Assembly (NCBI GenBank): GCA_018398815.1
Contig: CM031600.1
Coordinates: 57,117,475-57,181,474 of the forward strand
Reading direction: 5' to 3'
Origin: Conus ventricosus
Lineage: Eukaryota; Mollusca; Gastropoda; Neogastropoda; Conidae
DNA length: 64,000 bases
Below are positions 1 to 10,503 of this stretch, piece after piece. The position numbers and the translations under genes were made by a program. The notes below the pieces were generated by a model that did not search any database, was not told the DNA's origin, and saw only the letters and a program-made list of their open reading frames with translations. Position 1 is the first letter of the stretch. Each line of letters begins with the position of its first letter.

Positions 1-800
1 ACATGGGGTGACGACGGGTCTAGCCTGTGTCGCAAGGGACGGCCCTGCAGGGAGATGTGGGGCGATCGGCGATGGAGCGCTGCCTGACTACTACGACTAC
101 CGTGGCCTCGGAAATCATGCTTTCGAGGGTACGGCATGGTGGGCACCCACCCCTCTCAGGGTTGGGCTGAAAAAAAAAATTCCTTTGAAGACCTTCTGCT
201 GTCAATCTCTCGTAAGAGTTTCTTCCAAATGGTGGTCGAGAACCCCGTAGATCGTTTTGGGAGGGGGTGTTTGCCGGCGCAGCTCGGGACGGCAGGATGC
301 TCCTCCGACTCTAAGGTCTGTGAGAGGAGAATGCAAGGAACGATGACAACACTTCATCGTCATCATCATCATCATCATCATCATCATCTCAGCAGATCGA
401 TCCGCTCCCGTGCGTTGCTGCACCTGTATGCTGGCACATGACCAACCCCCTGACCGGCAGAAGAACTGTACAAGGTCTAAAACGAGGCCGTTATTGGGAT
501 TATGCGGGGACGGTGTAAATAAACGTTCAAGTCCCCCCCCCCCTCCCCACACACACACACACACACACCATCACCAACAATCGATAGTTCTCCCCGCCAA
601 TAGACTGTGTGCACAGTGTCTCGGGAAGTGGGCCTAGTCCTGACAGGAAAACTGCATCAGAGGTCTGGTTCCAGACGGTAAATGAAGAAGAAGTGGACAA
701 ATCGTTATACTGTTCAAAACAAAAACCTACCTCACCTCACTCACACATCACCGCGTACACCTGTGCTTCGCTGAAACACACTCACACGTATACACGCGCA

Positions 801-812
801 TCTCTTCTCTCT

Positions 813-870
<58 letters not shown>

Positions 871-1107
871 TCTTCTTCTTCTTCTTCTCTCTCTTCTCTT
901 TCTCCTCTTCGTCTTATCCTATCGCTCCCCCCCCCCCCCCTCCGTCTTCTTCTTTTTCTCCTCCTCCTCCTTCTCCTTCTCACCCCACTTCCTTCCCCCC
1001 CCCTCCTCTCTCTCTCTTCTTCCCTCCCCTTCTCCTTCTCCTCTCCCTCGCTCTTTCTTTCTTTCTTTCTCCCCCCTCTCTCTCTCTCTTTAGTCTCTCT
1101 CTCTCAA
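801..1107. repeat. Polypyrimidine (CT)n/(TTC)n/poly-C block
   Basis: About 300 bases almost purely C and T on the plus strand: (TC)n, then (TTC)n, C runs and CTCC/CTTT variants. Low-complexity open frames across it are artefacts. Confidence 0.9.
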
Positions 1108-1312
1108 CGCCATGCAATAAAGTGACTGGCTCTGTGGGAAGATCGGAAAGCCAGTAGTATCACTGTCGTAACTAGGAACGCTTGATTTCCTTTGATGACG
1201 CTCATCGCAGCGCCCTGTGTCCTCGCTGCCTTATGTCAATCGATGCAGCCCCGACTGGAATGCCAGCTCTTTTTCTTTACTTTCTTTTTCTTTTTTTGTT
1301 CGCTGCCTCCCT

Positions 1313-1343
<31 letters not shown>

Positions 1344-1414
1344 CGTACTGTGTGTGTTTCTGTCTGTCAATCCATTTACCCCTCCCTCAACCGTCTTCCA
1401 TCCGTCCATATGTA

Positions 1415-1680
1415 ATAAATATACAACACAACAATGCAAAATGTTACAACGCAACAAAAGGCTCATACAATACAGGGCAATGCAATGCAATGCAAAAATA
1501 TATATATAATAAATGGAAAAAATACGCACCTCACTAAAAAATACAGTGCCATGAAATGCAATGCAAACACTATAATCTGACTCAGCGTAACACAACCCAG
1601 TTCACTGCAATGCCAACTCGGAACGATCGCAATACAACACAACACGATTACAACGCAAAGTCAGCACAGTGCAACGCATC
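1415..1680. repeat. Degenerate pentanucleotide tract (CAATG/CAACA-like)
   Basis: Repeated, imperfect five-base words such as AATGC, CAACA and CAATA recur along about 265 bases, including three clean AATGC copies near 1480-1495. It resembles a decayed pentameric satellite. A similar short stretch occurs near 46618-46690. Confidence 0.6.
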
Positions 1681-1746
1681 CACGACTTCAGAGTTTTCGA
1701 TGCAAAAAATGTAACCATGGCAATGCTACACAACATGTGCGTCTCC

Positions 1747-1747
<1 letters not shown>

Positions 1748-1804
<57 letters not shown>
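1748..1804. repeat. Poly-C run of 57 bases
   Basis: Uninterrupted C from 1748 to 1804, the longest homopolymer in the window. The true length is uncertain because such runs are poorly resolved by any sequencing method. Confidence 0.95.
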
Positions 1805-2187
1805 ACCCCAACCCCCCGCAGAATCCTCAACGATTAACTGGGTTCCGCTGATTGAATCAGAGAAGGGACGATCGAAAGTCGTTGACTCCTTAGATGCACA
1901 TCAAGTTATTCTGTCGTCCCAACGCGCCTCGATGGGTCCCCATATCTCTGGGAAGGGTTTAGGCCCCTTATGTTTTCACTCTCACACCTTCTTTCCTTCT
2001 TCTTCTTCTTCTTCTTCTTCTTCTTTTTCAAATTTCCATGCTCTGTCTCCCGACCCAAACTTATTTTGTGTGTGTGTGTGTTTTTTAAAATAAATCTTTG
2101 CTAAATTCTTGCTTTAATGGCCTGATGAATTGTTGGCCTGTACTTGTTTTTCACCAACTACTTATTTTTCAGTATCATACTGACGAC

Positions 2188-2203
2188 AGAGAGAGAGAGA
2201 GAG

Positions 2204-2283
<80 letters not shown>

Positions 2284-2290
2284 GCAGACA
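2188..2290. repeat. (GA)n followed by (CAGA)n microsatellite
   Basis: A GA dinucleotide tract with rare AA/GG interruptions passes into CAGA tetranucleotides, about 100 bases upstream of the first kinase exon. Confidence 0.9.
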
Positions 2291-2396
2291 GAGTCGGCAG
2301 CGCATGCATGGGTGGTTTTCGTTTTGTGTTAATTACGTCTCGTCTGTGAGACTCGCTCCCTCCCCCACTCAGCTCTGCCTTTCCCGTCTGTTGCAG

Positions 2397-2455
2397 GGAC
2401 TTAAAGATGGAGAACATTATGGTGGATGAGAAGCGAAAGTACGTCAAGCTCGTCG
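2397..2455 (+). CDS. Kinase exon: catalytic loop (subdomain VIB)
   Basis: This 59-bp internal exon lies between a ttgcag acceptor and a strong GTGAGT donor. Read as G|GAC..., it gives the end of the HRDLKxEN catalytic loop: DLKMENIMVDEKRKYVKLV. The Asp is the catalytic base of Ser/Thr kinases, the Lys two residues on is the phosphate-binding Lys of Ser/Thr kinases, and the Asn is the metal-binding Asn. Met replaces the commoner Pro or Ile before Glu-Asn. Entry phase is 2, so the Arg of HRD is split with an exon off the window. It exits in phase 1 with a G that completes the Asp of DFG in the next exon. This phase join and the motif continuity make the call firm. Confidence 0.9.
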
Positions 2456-2526
2456 GTGAGTGTCAAATGGAGAGTAATTAATTCGTTCTTTTGTGAGCGT
2501 ATTCCAATGTGTGCGCGTGCGTGCGT

Positions 2527-2529
<3 letters not shown>

Positions 2530-2579
<50 letters not shown>
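2530..2579. repeat. (GT)25 microsatellite
   Basis: Clean GT dinucleotide tract just downstream of the first visible exon. Confidence 0.95.
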
Positions 2580-2581
<2 letters not shown>

Positions 2582-3678
2582 CATGTGTTGTCTTGCGTCT
2601 AGTAGTTTGCCATTTTGTTTAAGTTTGGTTTTAAATAGTTCTCTGCCCCCACCCCCACCCCACTCCCCAACTGCTATCATCCATACCCAACTTCCTCCCA
2701 CTCCACAAAACTAACATTTGTTTTCCTTAAATCTTTTAAAAAGGAAAGCGCAAAACAGAAACGGAAATGAAAACGTAGCATGAGACAAAAAGAAAAAAGA
2801 AAGAAAGAAAGAAAAGAAAACAGGGAAAACAAAAGAAAAAAGAATACAAAATAATCCATGGACTATGAACAGACCTGTGCGCGTCAGTGGTCTGTGGGAG
2901 TATAATGGGTAACACTTGGAACTCCCCGACACCATCAACGACATTCAACGAAGATGATGCGCCCGACTCGGCCAAACCTGTCTGCATTCTCGATTGACAG
3001 CCACATAACTCGTGCAATTGTTGGGGACCTGTTACCGTTGGACTTCCACGGGCTTTAGGCCTACTTGTTTCACAGCTGTACATGGAAAATAATCTGCTCA
3101 AAATCGACGCGGAAGGTGCACGCACCCATGGCTTTCCGTCCGAGGTCACCGCAGCAGAACAAAATGCTCCTACAATGGTTTTGCATAGATCTTCTTCTTC
3201 TTCTTCTCTTCATTATTATAATTCTTGTTGTTGTTATTTATTATTATTATTAACATATTATTATTATTACTACTACTACTAAGAAATCTCCCCAAATATG
3301 GAAGCTTGGAGCCTCGAATGGCCCCACTTCTTGGCTACTCTTGCCGTTTGAACCTTTTCTCATCATTTCTCTAGCCCCACCCCACTACCTCCCCCTCACT
3401 CCAGCACCCTTTCGGCGTACCCGCTTCTGGCCCTTACCCTAACCTCTAGCAGGTGGTGAACACTCTGAGCTTAATAATTTTACATTAGATTTTTTTTTTA
3501 ATTTAACTGTGTTACTACTTACAGTTTTTAATACTAACCTTAATCCCTTCCAAAATGTATTCATTTCGCCAACTTCGTGATCCACGATAATCTCTTCCAA
3601 AGACGGAGAAGTAGTCTAAGGGAAATAACTCTGTTACAGACCTGATGTTTTGAATCGTGACAGTGATCTCCCTTGAAC

Positions 3679-3727
3679 CCCCCCCCACCCCCCACCCCCC
3701 CCCCCCCCCCCCACCCCCCCCCCCCCC
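3679..3727. repeat. Interrupted poly-C cluster
   Basis: Several C runs separated by single A bases, ending in a CCGG step. Confidence 0.9.
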
Positions 3728-4039
3728 GGTCCTGCGCGTTGTGTACGTGTGTGTGATAAGCAAATAGCAGTGGTGCAGACAAAAGATGTGGACAGCCGTT
3801 CATACATATCGCACTCTTTGTAGGAAGCTGGTCTCTCCGCATATTACCTTTCAAAAGTGGCTGAATTCTAGATAATGCTAGACAAGAATTAAATGTGTGA
3901 TACCAACAGAAAACAGACTAAACTACCCTGGAGATGCATGGAAAGAAAAATAATGTGAGAAGAAAAAGACATCCATAATTTACCGATAAGGAAGCTTGAG
4001 AACAACAAATGGTCCATGTCTAATGCTAAGGCACCCTCC

Positions 4040-4093
<54 letters not shown>

Positions 4094-4100
4094 CTTTCAG

Positions 4101-4495
4101 TGTGAGGTGTATGAAAAGGTACGGGGAAAATGTGATGTCTTTAAATCAGTATTAGCAGAAGAACATGACTTGGTCACTCTGTTACAGAGTGATAGTGAAA
4201 ACGACTTAAAATCTATTGCTAAATTTATCGCAGAAGCAAATATTCTTCAAAAAAGGAAGCTTTTCAATACTTATGTAGAATTAATGTTCTTTCTTATTAA
4301 ATCCTATTGTCCTCTCAACTGATTGACTAGGCTGTTGGTTGCTTGCTATTTATGATGTTTACTAATTTCTATTTGCTTTCTGATTCTCTTTAATTTTGAT
4401 TTTTCTTAATTTTGTTCAAGCAGTGTTCCCCATGTCAAATAGCAGGTTTTGCTGATGACATTAAACTGTATTCATTGTCATTGTCATTGTCATTG
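4101..4495 (+). mobile_element. 5'-truncated LINE fragment with hexamer tail
   Basis: From 4101 to 4322 an open frame reads CEVYEKVRGKC... and stops at 4320-4322. This resembles the extreme C-terminus of LINE reverse transcriptases of the CR1/L2/jockey kind, where a Cys precedes a Y-x-x-x-R segment after the zinc-knuckle region. About 150 bases of AT-rich 3' UTR follow and end in four copies of TCATTG at 4472-4495. Simple tandem-repeat tails instead of poly(A) are usual in those clades. The left end abuts a (CT)n tract, so the copy is strongly 5' truncated. The family is inferred by eye. The TTTCAG before 4101 imitates a splice acceptor but fits no kinase sequence. Confidence 0.5.
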
Positions 4496-4678
4496 TCTCT
4501 CTCTCTCTCTGCAGCCCAGCAGACCACACAGAGCTTTTACAGGGGTAAAGCACACATAAGAAGAAATACATTATTTTTTTAAAAAGCCAAACTGTCAGAG
4601 AAAAAAGTTTCTCAAAAAAAAAAAAAAAAGAAACAAACAACACAGTCAGTTAATAACTGATTATATCTGTCTTTCCAG

Positions 4679-4808
4679 ATTTTGGGCTGAGCATAACCTT
4701 CTCCAAAGATGAGCTGATGAAGACACACTGTGGTTCCCCGGAGTACGCTGCTCCTGAAATGTGCCCTTCAAAGGACGTGTATGGTCCTGAGATAGACATC
4801 TGGAGTTT
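4679..4808 (+). CDS. Kinase exon: activation segment (DFG to DIWSL)
   Basis: This 130-bp exon has acceptor tttccag and donor GTGAGT. It enters in phase 1 and the split codon completes DFG (DFGLS). Then come a 20-residue activation loop with THCGSPEYAAPE, where Thr-His-Cys-Gly-Ser-Pro is the T-loop/P+1 signature of CAMK-group AMPK-related kinases, then YGPEIDIWSL (subdomain IX). It exits in phase 2 (TT|), and the next exon supplies the G of Leu. LMKTHCGSPEYAAPE carries a Thr in the usual LKB1-type T-loop position, so activation by an upstream kinase is possible but is inferred. Confidence 0.92.
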
Positions 4809-4983
4809 GTGAGTTCACTGGTTGTAGGAACTTAAAAGCAGTTTTTGGTGGTGGTGGTTGTTGTTGTTGTTGTTGTTTTTTTGTTGTTGTTTTTTTTGGG
4901 GGAGGGGGGTTGTTGTTGAGGTGTAATAGTTCTATGCATTTGTTGTAATGTGTGAAATGTGTGCCTCTCTCTTCTTTCTTCCT

Positions 4984-4994
4984 TCTCCCTCTCT

Positions 4995-5053
<59 letters not shown>

Positions 5054-5104
5054 GCTCTGTATGCTGTGTGTGTGTGTGGGGGGGGGGGGGGGGGGGGGGG
5101 GGGG
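4984..5104. repeat. (CT)n tract followed by a 27-base poly-G run
   Basis: CT dinucleotides with CTTCT interruptions to 5057, a short GT tract, then G from 5078 to 5104 and further G-rich sequence to about 5115. Confidence 0.9.
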
Positions 5105-5235
5105 AGGGGAGGGGGTAAGTGGACACTGAGTCATATGTGGAAGAATGTTGATATCTTTTCATAAGAAAGTTAAAGTACACAAAGATAAATGGATGTACAT
5201 ACAGCGAAACTATTTTTAAAAGAAAATGACTTACA

Positions 5236-5760
5236 TAGGGGAGAGATCTTTGTTGGGAAGTGACTCTAACATGGACAGAGGGAAAAATTGTAGATAATCA
5301 ATTCTTTAAAAGGGACTGGGGTGGGAAGGAAGTCTTTGTTGAAAAGTAAATTTAGTACAGACACAGACAAAAACTATTCTAGAAAAACCAAGTCTTTGTT
5401 AGGAAGGGAGACTTTACTGGGTGGCAAATTTATTGCAGAAACACACCAAAATATTCCATAAAAAGCAACACGTTATAGGTAGTTTTTAATGGGTGGTAGA
5501 TCTAATGTAGACTCAAATTACAGATAAACCAGTTCTTTGCAGGAAGTAGTAAATCTATTAATGACACAGACTAAAATGTTCCAGGGAAGAAAGTCTTTGT
5601 AGAAAGGGAGTTTTTTTTACATTTTTTTTATTGAGAAGTAAATCTTATTAAGACAGACAAAAATGTTACCAAAAAAAAAAAAAAAAATCAAGTCTGTGTA
5701 GAAAGGGAGTCTCTCTTGGGTGGTAGATCTATAAACATTCAAACAAACATGTTCTGCGGG
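5236..5760. repeat. Degenerate tandem repeat keyed by AGTCTTTGT
   Basis: About seven diverged copies start with words like AGTCTTTGT or AGTTCTTTG near 5243, 5331, 5391, 5531, 5591 and 5691, each followed by GGAAGGGAG-, GGTGGTAAATCT- and ACAGACACAGAC-like segments. Spacing varies from about 60 to 100 bases. It looks older than the 44-bp array beside it. Confidence 0.6.
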
Positions 5761-5770
5761 AATTTTTGCA

Positions 5771-8305
5771 CTAACAGTTGATCACTTACCAATATGTCTG
5801 CAGGGATTTATGAAGCAAGAATGGGTCACTTATCAATGCAGGGATTTATGCAATGATAACAGTCTCTTACCGTGTAGGGATTTATACAGCAATAATTAAT
5901 CACTTACCAATATGTCTGCAGGGATTTATGCAGTAATAATGGGTCACTTATCAATATGTCTGCAGGGATTTATGCAGTAATAATGGGTCACTTATCAATA
6001 TGTCTGCAGGGATTTATGCAGTAATAATGGGTCACTTATCAACATATCTGCAGGGATTTATGCAGTAATAATGGGTCACTTATCAATATGTCTGCAGGAA
6101 TTTATACAGCAATGATTGATCACTTACCATATGTCTGCAGGGATTTATGCAGTAATAATGAGTCACTTATCAATATGTCTGAAGGGATTTATGCAGTAAT
6201 AATGGGTCACGTATCAATATGTCTGCAGGGATTTATGCAGTAATAATGAGTCACTTATCAATATGTCTGAAGGGATTTATGCAGTAATAATGGGTCACGT
6301 ATCAATATGTCTGCAGGGATTTATGCAGTAATAATGGGTCACTTACCAATATGTCTGCAGGAATTTATACAGCAATGATTGGTCACTTATCAACATATCT
6401 GCAGGGATTTATGCAGTAATAATGGGTCACTTATCAATATGTCTGCAGGGATTTATGCAGCAATGATTGATCACTTACAAATATGTCTGCAGGGATTTAT
6501 ACAGCAATGATTGGTCACTTATCAGTATGTCTGCAGGGATTTATACAGCAATGATTGGTCACTTATCAATATGTCTGAAGGGATTATGCAGTAATAATGG
6601 GTCACGTATCAATATGTCTGCAGGGATTTATGCAGTAATAATGAGTAACTTATCAACATATCTGCAGGGATTTATGCAGTAATAATTGGTCACTTATCAA
6701 TATGTCTGCAGGGATTTATACAGCAATGATTGGTCACTTATCAATATATCTGCAGGGATTTATACAGCAATGATTGGTCACTTATCAACATATCTGCAGG
6801 GATTTATGCAGTAATAATGGGTAACTTATCAAGATGTTTGCAGGGATCTATGCAGTAATAATGGGTCACTTACCAATATGTCTGCAGGGATTTATGCAGT
6901 AATAATGGGTCACTTACCAACATATTTGCAGGGATTTATGCAGTACTAATGAGTCACGTATCAATATGTCTGCAGGGATTTATGCAGTAATAATGGGTCA
7001 CTTATCAACATATCTGCAGGGATTTATGCAGTAATAATGGGTCACTTATCAAGATGTCTGCAGGGATTTATGCAGTAATAATGGGTCACTTATGAAGATG
7101 TCTGCAGGGATTTATGCAGTAATAATGGGTCACTTATCAACATATCTGCAGAGATTTATGCAGCAATAATGGGTCACGTATCAATATGTCTGCAGGGATT
7201 TATGCAGTAATAATGGGTCACGTATCAATATGTCTGCAGGGATTTATGCAGTAATAATGAGTCACTTATCAACATATTTGTAGGGATTTATGCAGTAATA
7301 ATTGGTCACTTACCAATATGTCTGCAGGGATTTAGGCAGTAATAATGGGTCACTTATCAACATATCTGCAGGGATTTATGAAGTAATAATGGGCAACTTA
7401 TCAAGATGTTTGCATGGATCTATGCAGTAATAATGGGTCACTTATTGAGATGTTTGCAGAGATTTATGAAGCAAGAATGAGTCACTTATCAATGCAGGGA
7501 TTTGTGCAATGATAACAGTCTCTTACAGTGCAGGGATTTATACAGCAATAATTGATCACTTACCCAAATGTCTGCAGGGATTTGTAAAGCAATAATTGGT
7601 CACCTATCAATATATCTGCAAGGATTTATGCATAATGGGTCATGTATCAATATGTCTGCAGGGATTTATGTAATAATAATGGGTCATTTATCAGTATGTC
7701 TGAAGGGATTCATGCAGTAATAATGGGTCGCATATCAATATGTCTGCAGGGATTTATACAGTAATAATTGATCACTTACCAACTTACCAATATGTCTGCA
7801 GGGATTTATGCAGTAATAATGGGTCACTTACCAATATGTCTGCAGGGATTTATGCAGTAATAATGGGTCACGTATCAATATGTCTGCAGGGATTTATGCA
7901 GTAATAATGGGTCACTGATCAACATGTCTGCAGGGATTTATACAGTAATAATCGATCACTTACCAACTTACCAATATGTCTGCAGGGATTTATGCAGTAA
8001 TAATGGGTCACGTATCAATATGTCTGCAGGGATTTATGCAGTAATAATGGGTCACTTACCAATATGACTGCAGGGATTTATGCAGTAATAATGGGTCACT
8101 TGCCAATATGTCTGCAGGGATTTATGCAGTGATGATGTGTCTGTTATGTCTGCATGGCAACAGAGATGTATGCAATAGTATCTGCTCACTTACTAATACA
8201 CCTGCAGTGATGTATGCAATGATATAGTGTCCCTTGGCCAGTATATCTGCAAAGGTAGTAGTGATGAATTCAGTAACAAAGGATCACCTACCAATATGTC
8301 TGCAG
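5771..8305 (+). repeat. 44-bp minisatellite made of 3' splice site plus exon start
   Basis: Roughly 55 tandem units of about 44 bp. The core of each is ATATGTCTGCAGGGATTTAT followed by GCAGTAATAATGGGTCACTT and a short link. The last intron bases and first exon bases at 8291-8345 read the same way: ATATGTCTGCAG, then GGGTATAGTGATGTATGCAA and TGATGCTGGGTCACCTGCC. Units therefore copy the intron/exon junction. One frame of a unit reads GIYAVIMGHL, against GIVMYAMMLGHL in the real exon. The three or four units nearest the exon (8140-8305) are longer and more exon-like. A variant block with short GCAGGG units recurs at about 5808-5930 and 7452-7580, showing a higher-order duplication. The 44-bp period is not a multiple of three, so no long frame crosses the array. 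Confidence 0.92.
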
Positions 8306-8451
8306 GGGTATAGTGATGTATGCAATGATGCTGGGTCACCTGCCGTTCACCACGCCTTACACAGACCACTACCGGCGCTTGAAGCTGGTTCAGCAGATGG
8401 AGAAGGGTCTGGTAGAAACCCACAACCAAGAAATGGCCATTCTCTCGCAAG
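8306..8451 (+). CDS. Kinase exon: subdomains IX-X
   Basis: This 146-bp exon has acceptor tctgcag and donor GTAAGA. Entering in phase 2 it completes WSLG and reads GIVMYAMMLGHLPF, the standard hydrophobic helix F and PF of subdomains IX/X. TTPYTDHYRR and QQMEKGLVETHNQEM follow, an insertion longer than in typical AMPK-related kinases. It exits in phase 1. The first 45 bases of this exon are the parent sequence of the 44-bp minisatellite that fills the upstream intron. That makes correct acceptor choice here a real problem for the splicing machinery. Confidence 0.93.
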
Positions 8452-8677
8452 GTAAGAGACCAAACTATAAATACTGCCTACACATGGTGAGTTTGCCCTA
8501 ACTCCATACTCCTTTTCTCCGTTCTAGATGCGTATACACTAGCAGTGAATGAATGAGGGATTCATTATTGTGGAACTTCTCGACATAGCAATGTTTAGAA
8601 CCATGGGCACACTACAGTTGTGCTTGGGACAGTGTTGATGGATGCAAAGAGTGACAGGTCGCTAATCACTTGTGCAG
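8452..8677. other. Short kinase intron (226 bp)
   Basis: Begins GTAAGAG and ends acttgtgcag. Nothing else is recognisable in it. Confidence 0.8.
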
Positions 8678-8832
8678 ATGGTCAGGACCTGTTACGGAAG
8701 GTGATAGAACCATCACCAGAACTGCGGATACCCCTGCTGGACATGGAGGTGCACCCTTGGATTACCAACAAGGGCAAGCAGCCTTTCTTTCCTTTTCAGG
8801 CTTTCCCAAGGGACAAAACTCTTCGGACACAG
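8678..8832 (+). CDS. Kinase exon: subdomain XI and C-terminal flank
   Basis: This 155-bp exon enters in phase 1 and exits in phase 0 at GTATAC, a weaker donor. It reads DGQDLLRKVIEPSPELRIPL and then EVHPWI, the conserved Arg of subdomain XI (usually R in 'P..R') and the HPW of the last kinase helix. After that come GKQPFFPFQAFPRDKTLRTQ. Reading through the donor stays open for another 340 bases, so an unspliced form would add unrelated sequence. I prefer splicing because the read-through lacks conservation and turns low-complexity. Confidence 0.9.
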
Positions 8833-9848
8833 GTATACTTTGGTACCAGTTTCTCTCTCTGTCCTTTCTTTTTTTTTTTTGCTGCTTGTGTTATGTCAGA
8901 GATGTCTTTTGGAAGCTGCGTACCATATACGAACTGGAAAATGCTTCCAAAGGAAAGAGGAGAACAGAGTATTTTCTTACACCCTCAGATTCAAACGTTA
9001 CGGGAGATCCCTAGAGTGACTGCCCCTTCTATCTTCCTTCCGATCTTGGTGGTTTGTTTTATGGCACTTTTTTTTTTATTGTGGTGGTACATCTACATGT
9101 TTTCCTGCGTATTTTGTGGTGTTCGCTCAGTGGATTGTACACTTGCTGATGCTCACACATTTTGGAATTCAGACTAAAAAAAAAAAACTGTTACCTTAAA
9201 TGCAAGAAATGCTTCTTCTGAACAAAAATCATTATTCAGGTAATTTGAAATTGATTTCATGGGATATTCAGTGACCTGGAGTGAATCAATGCAGTACATC
9301 TCCAGCTCTCTAGCGGTGCTGCATTCCCAACATAATTCAAGGTTGGTCAAACCAGTGGAGTATAGGGATGGCCTGGAGTTTCCAACAAAAAACAAAAAAA
9401 AGAAAAGAAAAAAAAGAATGGAGCACGGAGAAGAATTTTTCTTGTTAGAATTATGTCCTTGCCTTGTAAAACTCCCTTGAGAAAGATAGGTATGTGATTT
9501 ATGCACTGAACTTTCTCTTTGTGGATGTGCTGTATGTGGTGATGCCAACTCTGTGGTTTCTTATTGTGATGAAGTTAATGTTGTTTGTTTGATTGTTTGG
9601 CACGGAATCGTTAATCAACTTTCTGTGGTTATCACTGATGCCATGATGTAAACGTTGCTAACATGCAGCGTTTTCTTCTTTATGCAAGACCCCTCCCCTT
9701 CTTCTCTATGCCTCTCCATCCCACCTTCCACTCACTTCCCTCTCTCTCCCTTTTCCTGTTAGACAACCCTTCATTCCTCAAGCAGACATGCACACGCATG
9801 CATGCATGCATGCATGTACACACAATCACACACACACATACATACAGA

Positions 9849-9858
9849 CACACACACA

Positions 9859-9916
<58 letters not shown>
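9849..9916. repeat. (CA)n microsatellite
   Basis: A nearly pure CA tract, preceded by GCATGCATGCATGCATG and mixed ACAT/ACAC words. Confidence 0.95.
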
Positions 9917-9918
<2 letters not shown>

Positions 9919-10145
9919 ACACATGTGCAAGCATGTGTGTGAGTGCTTTCGTTTTGTACACTTCTCTTTGCCCACCGGTGCACAATAGGTGTTCTTTGTT
10001 GTCAGAATTGTGTTTTCAATGTTGTATGAGAAAACTGTTAAGAATCACATGCATCCACAGACAGAACAGTTTATCTTTAATTTTTATGTCATCATTTCTC
10101 CAAATTAAAAAATTGTTTAAGTACATCCACTCTAGATAAACTCTA

Positions 10146-10199
10146 CACTTTGAATTTTGTATTATAAACAGACACTTTGAATTTTGTATTATAAACAGA
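10146..10199. repeat. 27-bp perfect tandem duplication
   Basis: The unit ACACTTTGAATTTTGTATTA plus TAAACAG occurs twice head to tail just upstream of the LINE. Confidence 0.85.
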
Positions 10200-10381
10200 G
10201 GACACCCATACATAGGAACAGTTTTACCAGAGTTTTTATCTTAGTCAGTAAACATGGTTTTACAAAGAAGAATTAAAAAAAATAACAATCTTCATTTCAA
10301 ACATTTTCTTTTTATATTAAGAAAATTGAAAAAAAAATTAATTGAAAAAAAAAAACATCTTAAGGAAAGATATCCATGCAA

Positions 10382-10468
10382 TCTTGACAAATGTCACATG
10401 TGTGTATATTCTCCCCTTCTTACTCTGGGCGTGAACTTGTATACTTTCATCGATACTACATTTCCACT

Positions 10469-10503
<35 letters not shown>

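Larger units (their letters stand above)
1..2396. other. Upstream partial intron, repeat-rich
   Basis: No exon of the kinase N-lobe was found here. The first 180 bases are GC-rich and end in an A-run, like the 3' end of an old retroposon. Then come a (TCA)n tract near 354-389, a polypyrimidine block at 801-1107, (GT)n/(GC)n at 1314-1346, a degenerate pentamer tract at about 1415-1680, a 57-base C run, (TTC)n near 1998-2029 and (GA)n/(CAGA)n at 2188-2290. A pyrimidine-rich stretch ending ttgcag at 2396 is the acceptor of the next exon. Confidence 0.6.
2456..4678. other. Kinase intron
   Basis: This 2.2-kb intron starts GTGAGT and ends tttccag. It holds (GT)25 at 2530-2579, trinucleotide tracts (TTC, TTG, TTA) at 3189-3282, an interrupted C-run cluster at 3679-3727, (CT)24 at 4042-4089 and a truncated LINE 3' end at 4101-4495. 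No kinase exon was seen in it. Confidence 0.7.
4809..8305. other. Kinase intron dominated by an acceptor-derived minisatellite
   Basis: The 3.5-kb intron starts GTGAGT. Its left part holds a (CT)n tract (4984-5052), a 27-base G run (5078-5104) and a degenerate 60-90-bp repeat (about 5236-5760). From about 5771 to the true acceptor at 8305 it consists of 44-bp tandem units described separately. Confidence 0.8.

Noticed and set aside
4090..4322. TTTCAG at 4100 and the following frame as a kinase exon
   Set aside because: The sequence does not belong between the catalytic loop and DFG, the exons at 2455 and 4679 already join perfectly, and the frame looks like a LINE C-terminus.
5771..8305. Regular 44-bp repeats considered as a CRISPR array
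   Set aside because: There are no unique spacers; the whole unit repeats, it contains intron/exon junction sequence, and the DNA is eukaryotic.
8833..9177. Read-through of the kinase exon past 8832
   Set aside because: The frame stays open but becomes Phe/Val-rich with a T run, and splicing at 8832 gives an exact phase match to later exons.
9663..10139. Long frames through (CA)n, (GT)n, (CT)n and poly-C tracts here and elsewhere (for example 609-1157, 24741-25139, 31904-32347)
   Set aside because: They are open only because simple repeats lack stop codons; composition is Thr-His, Cys-Val or Ser-Leu repeats with no domain.
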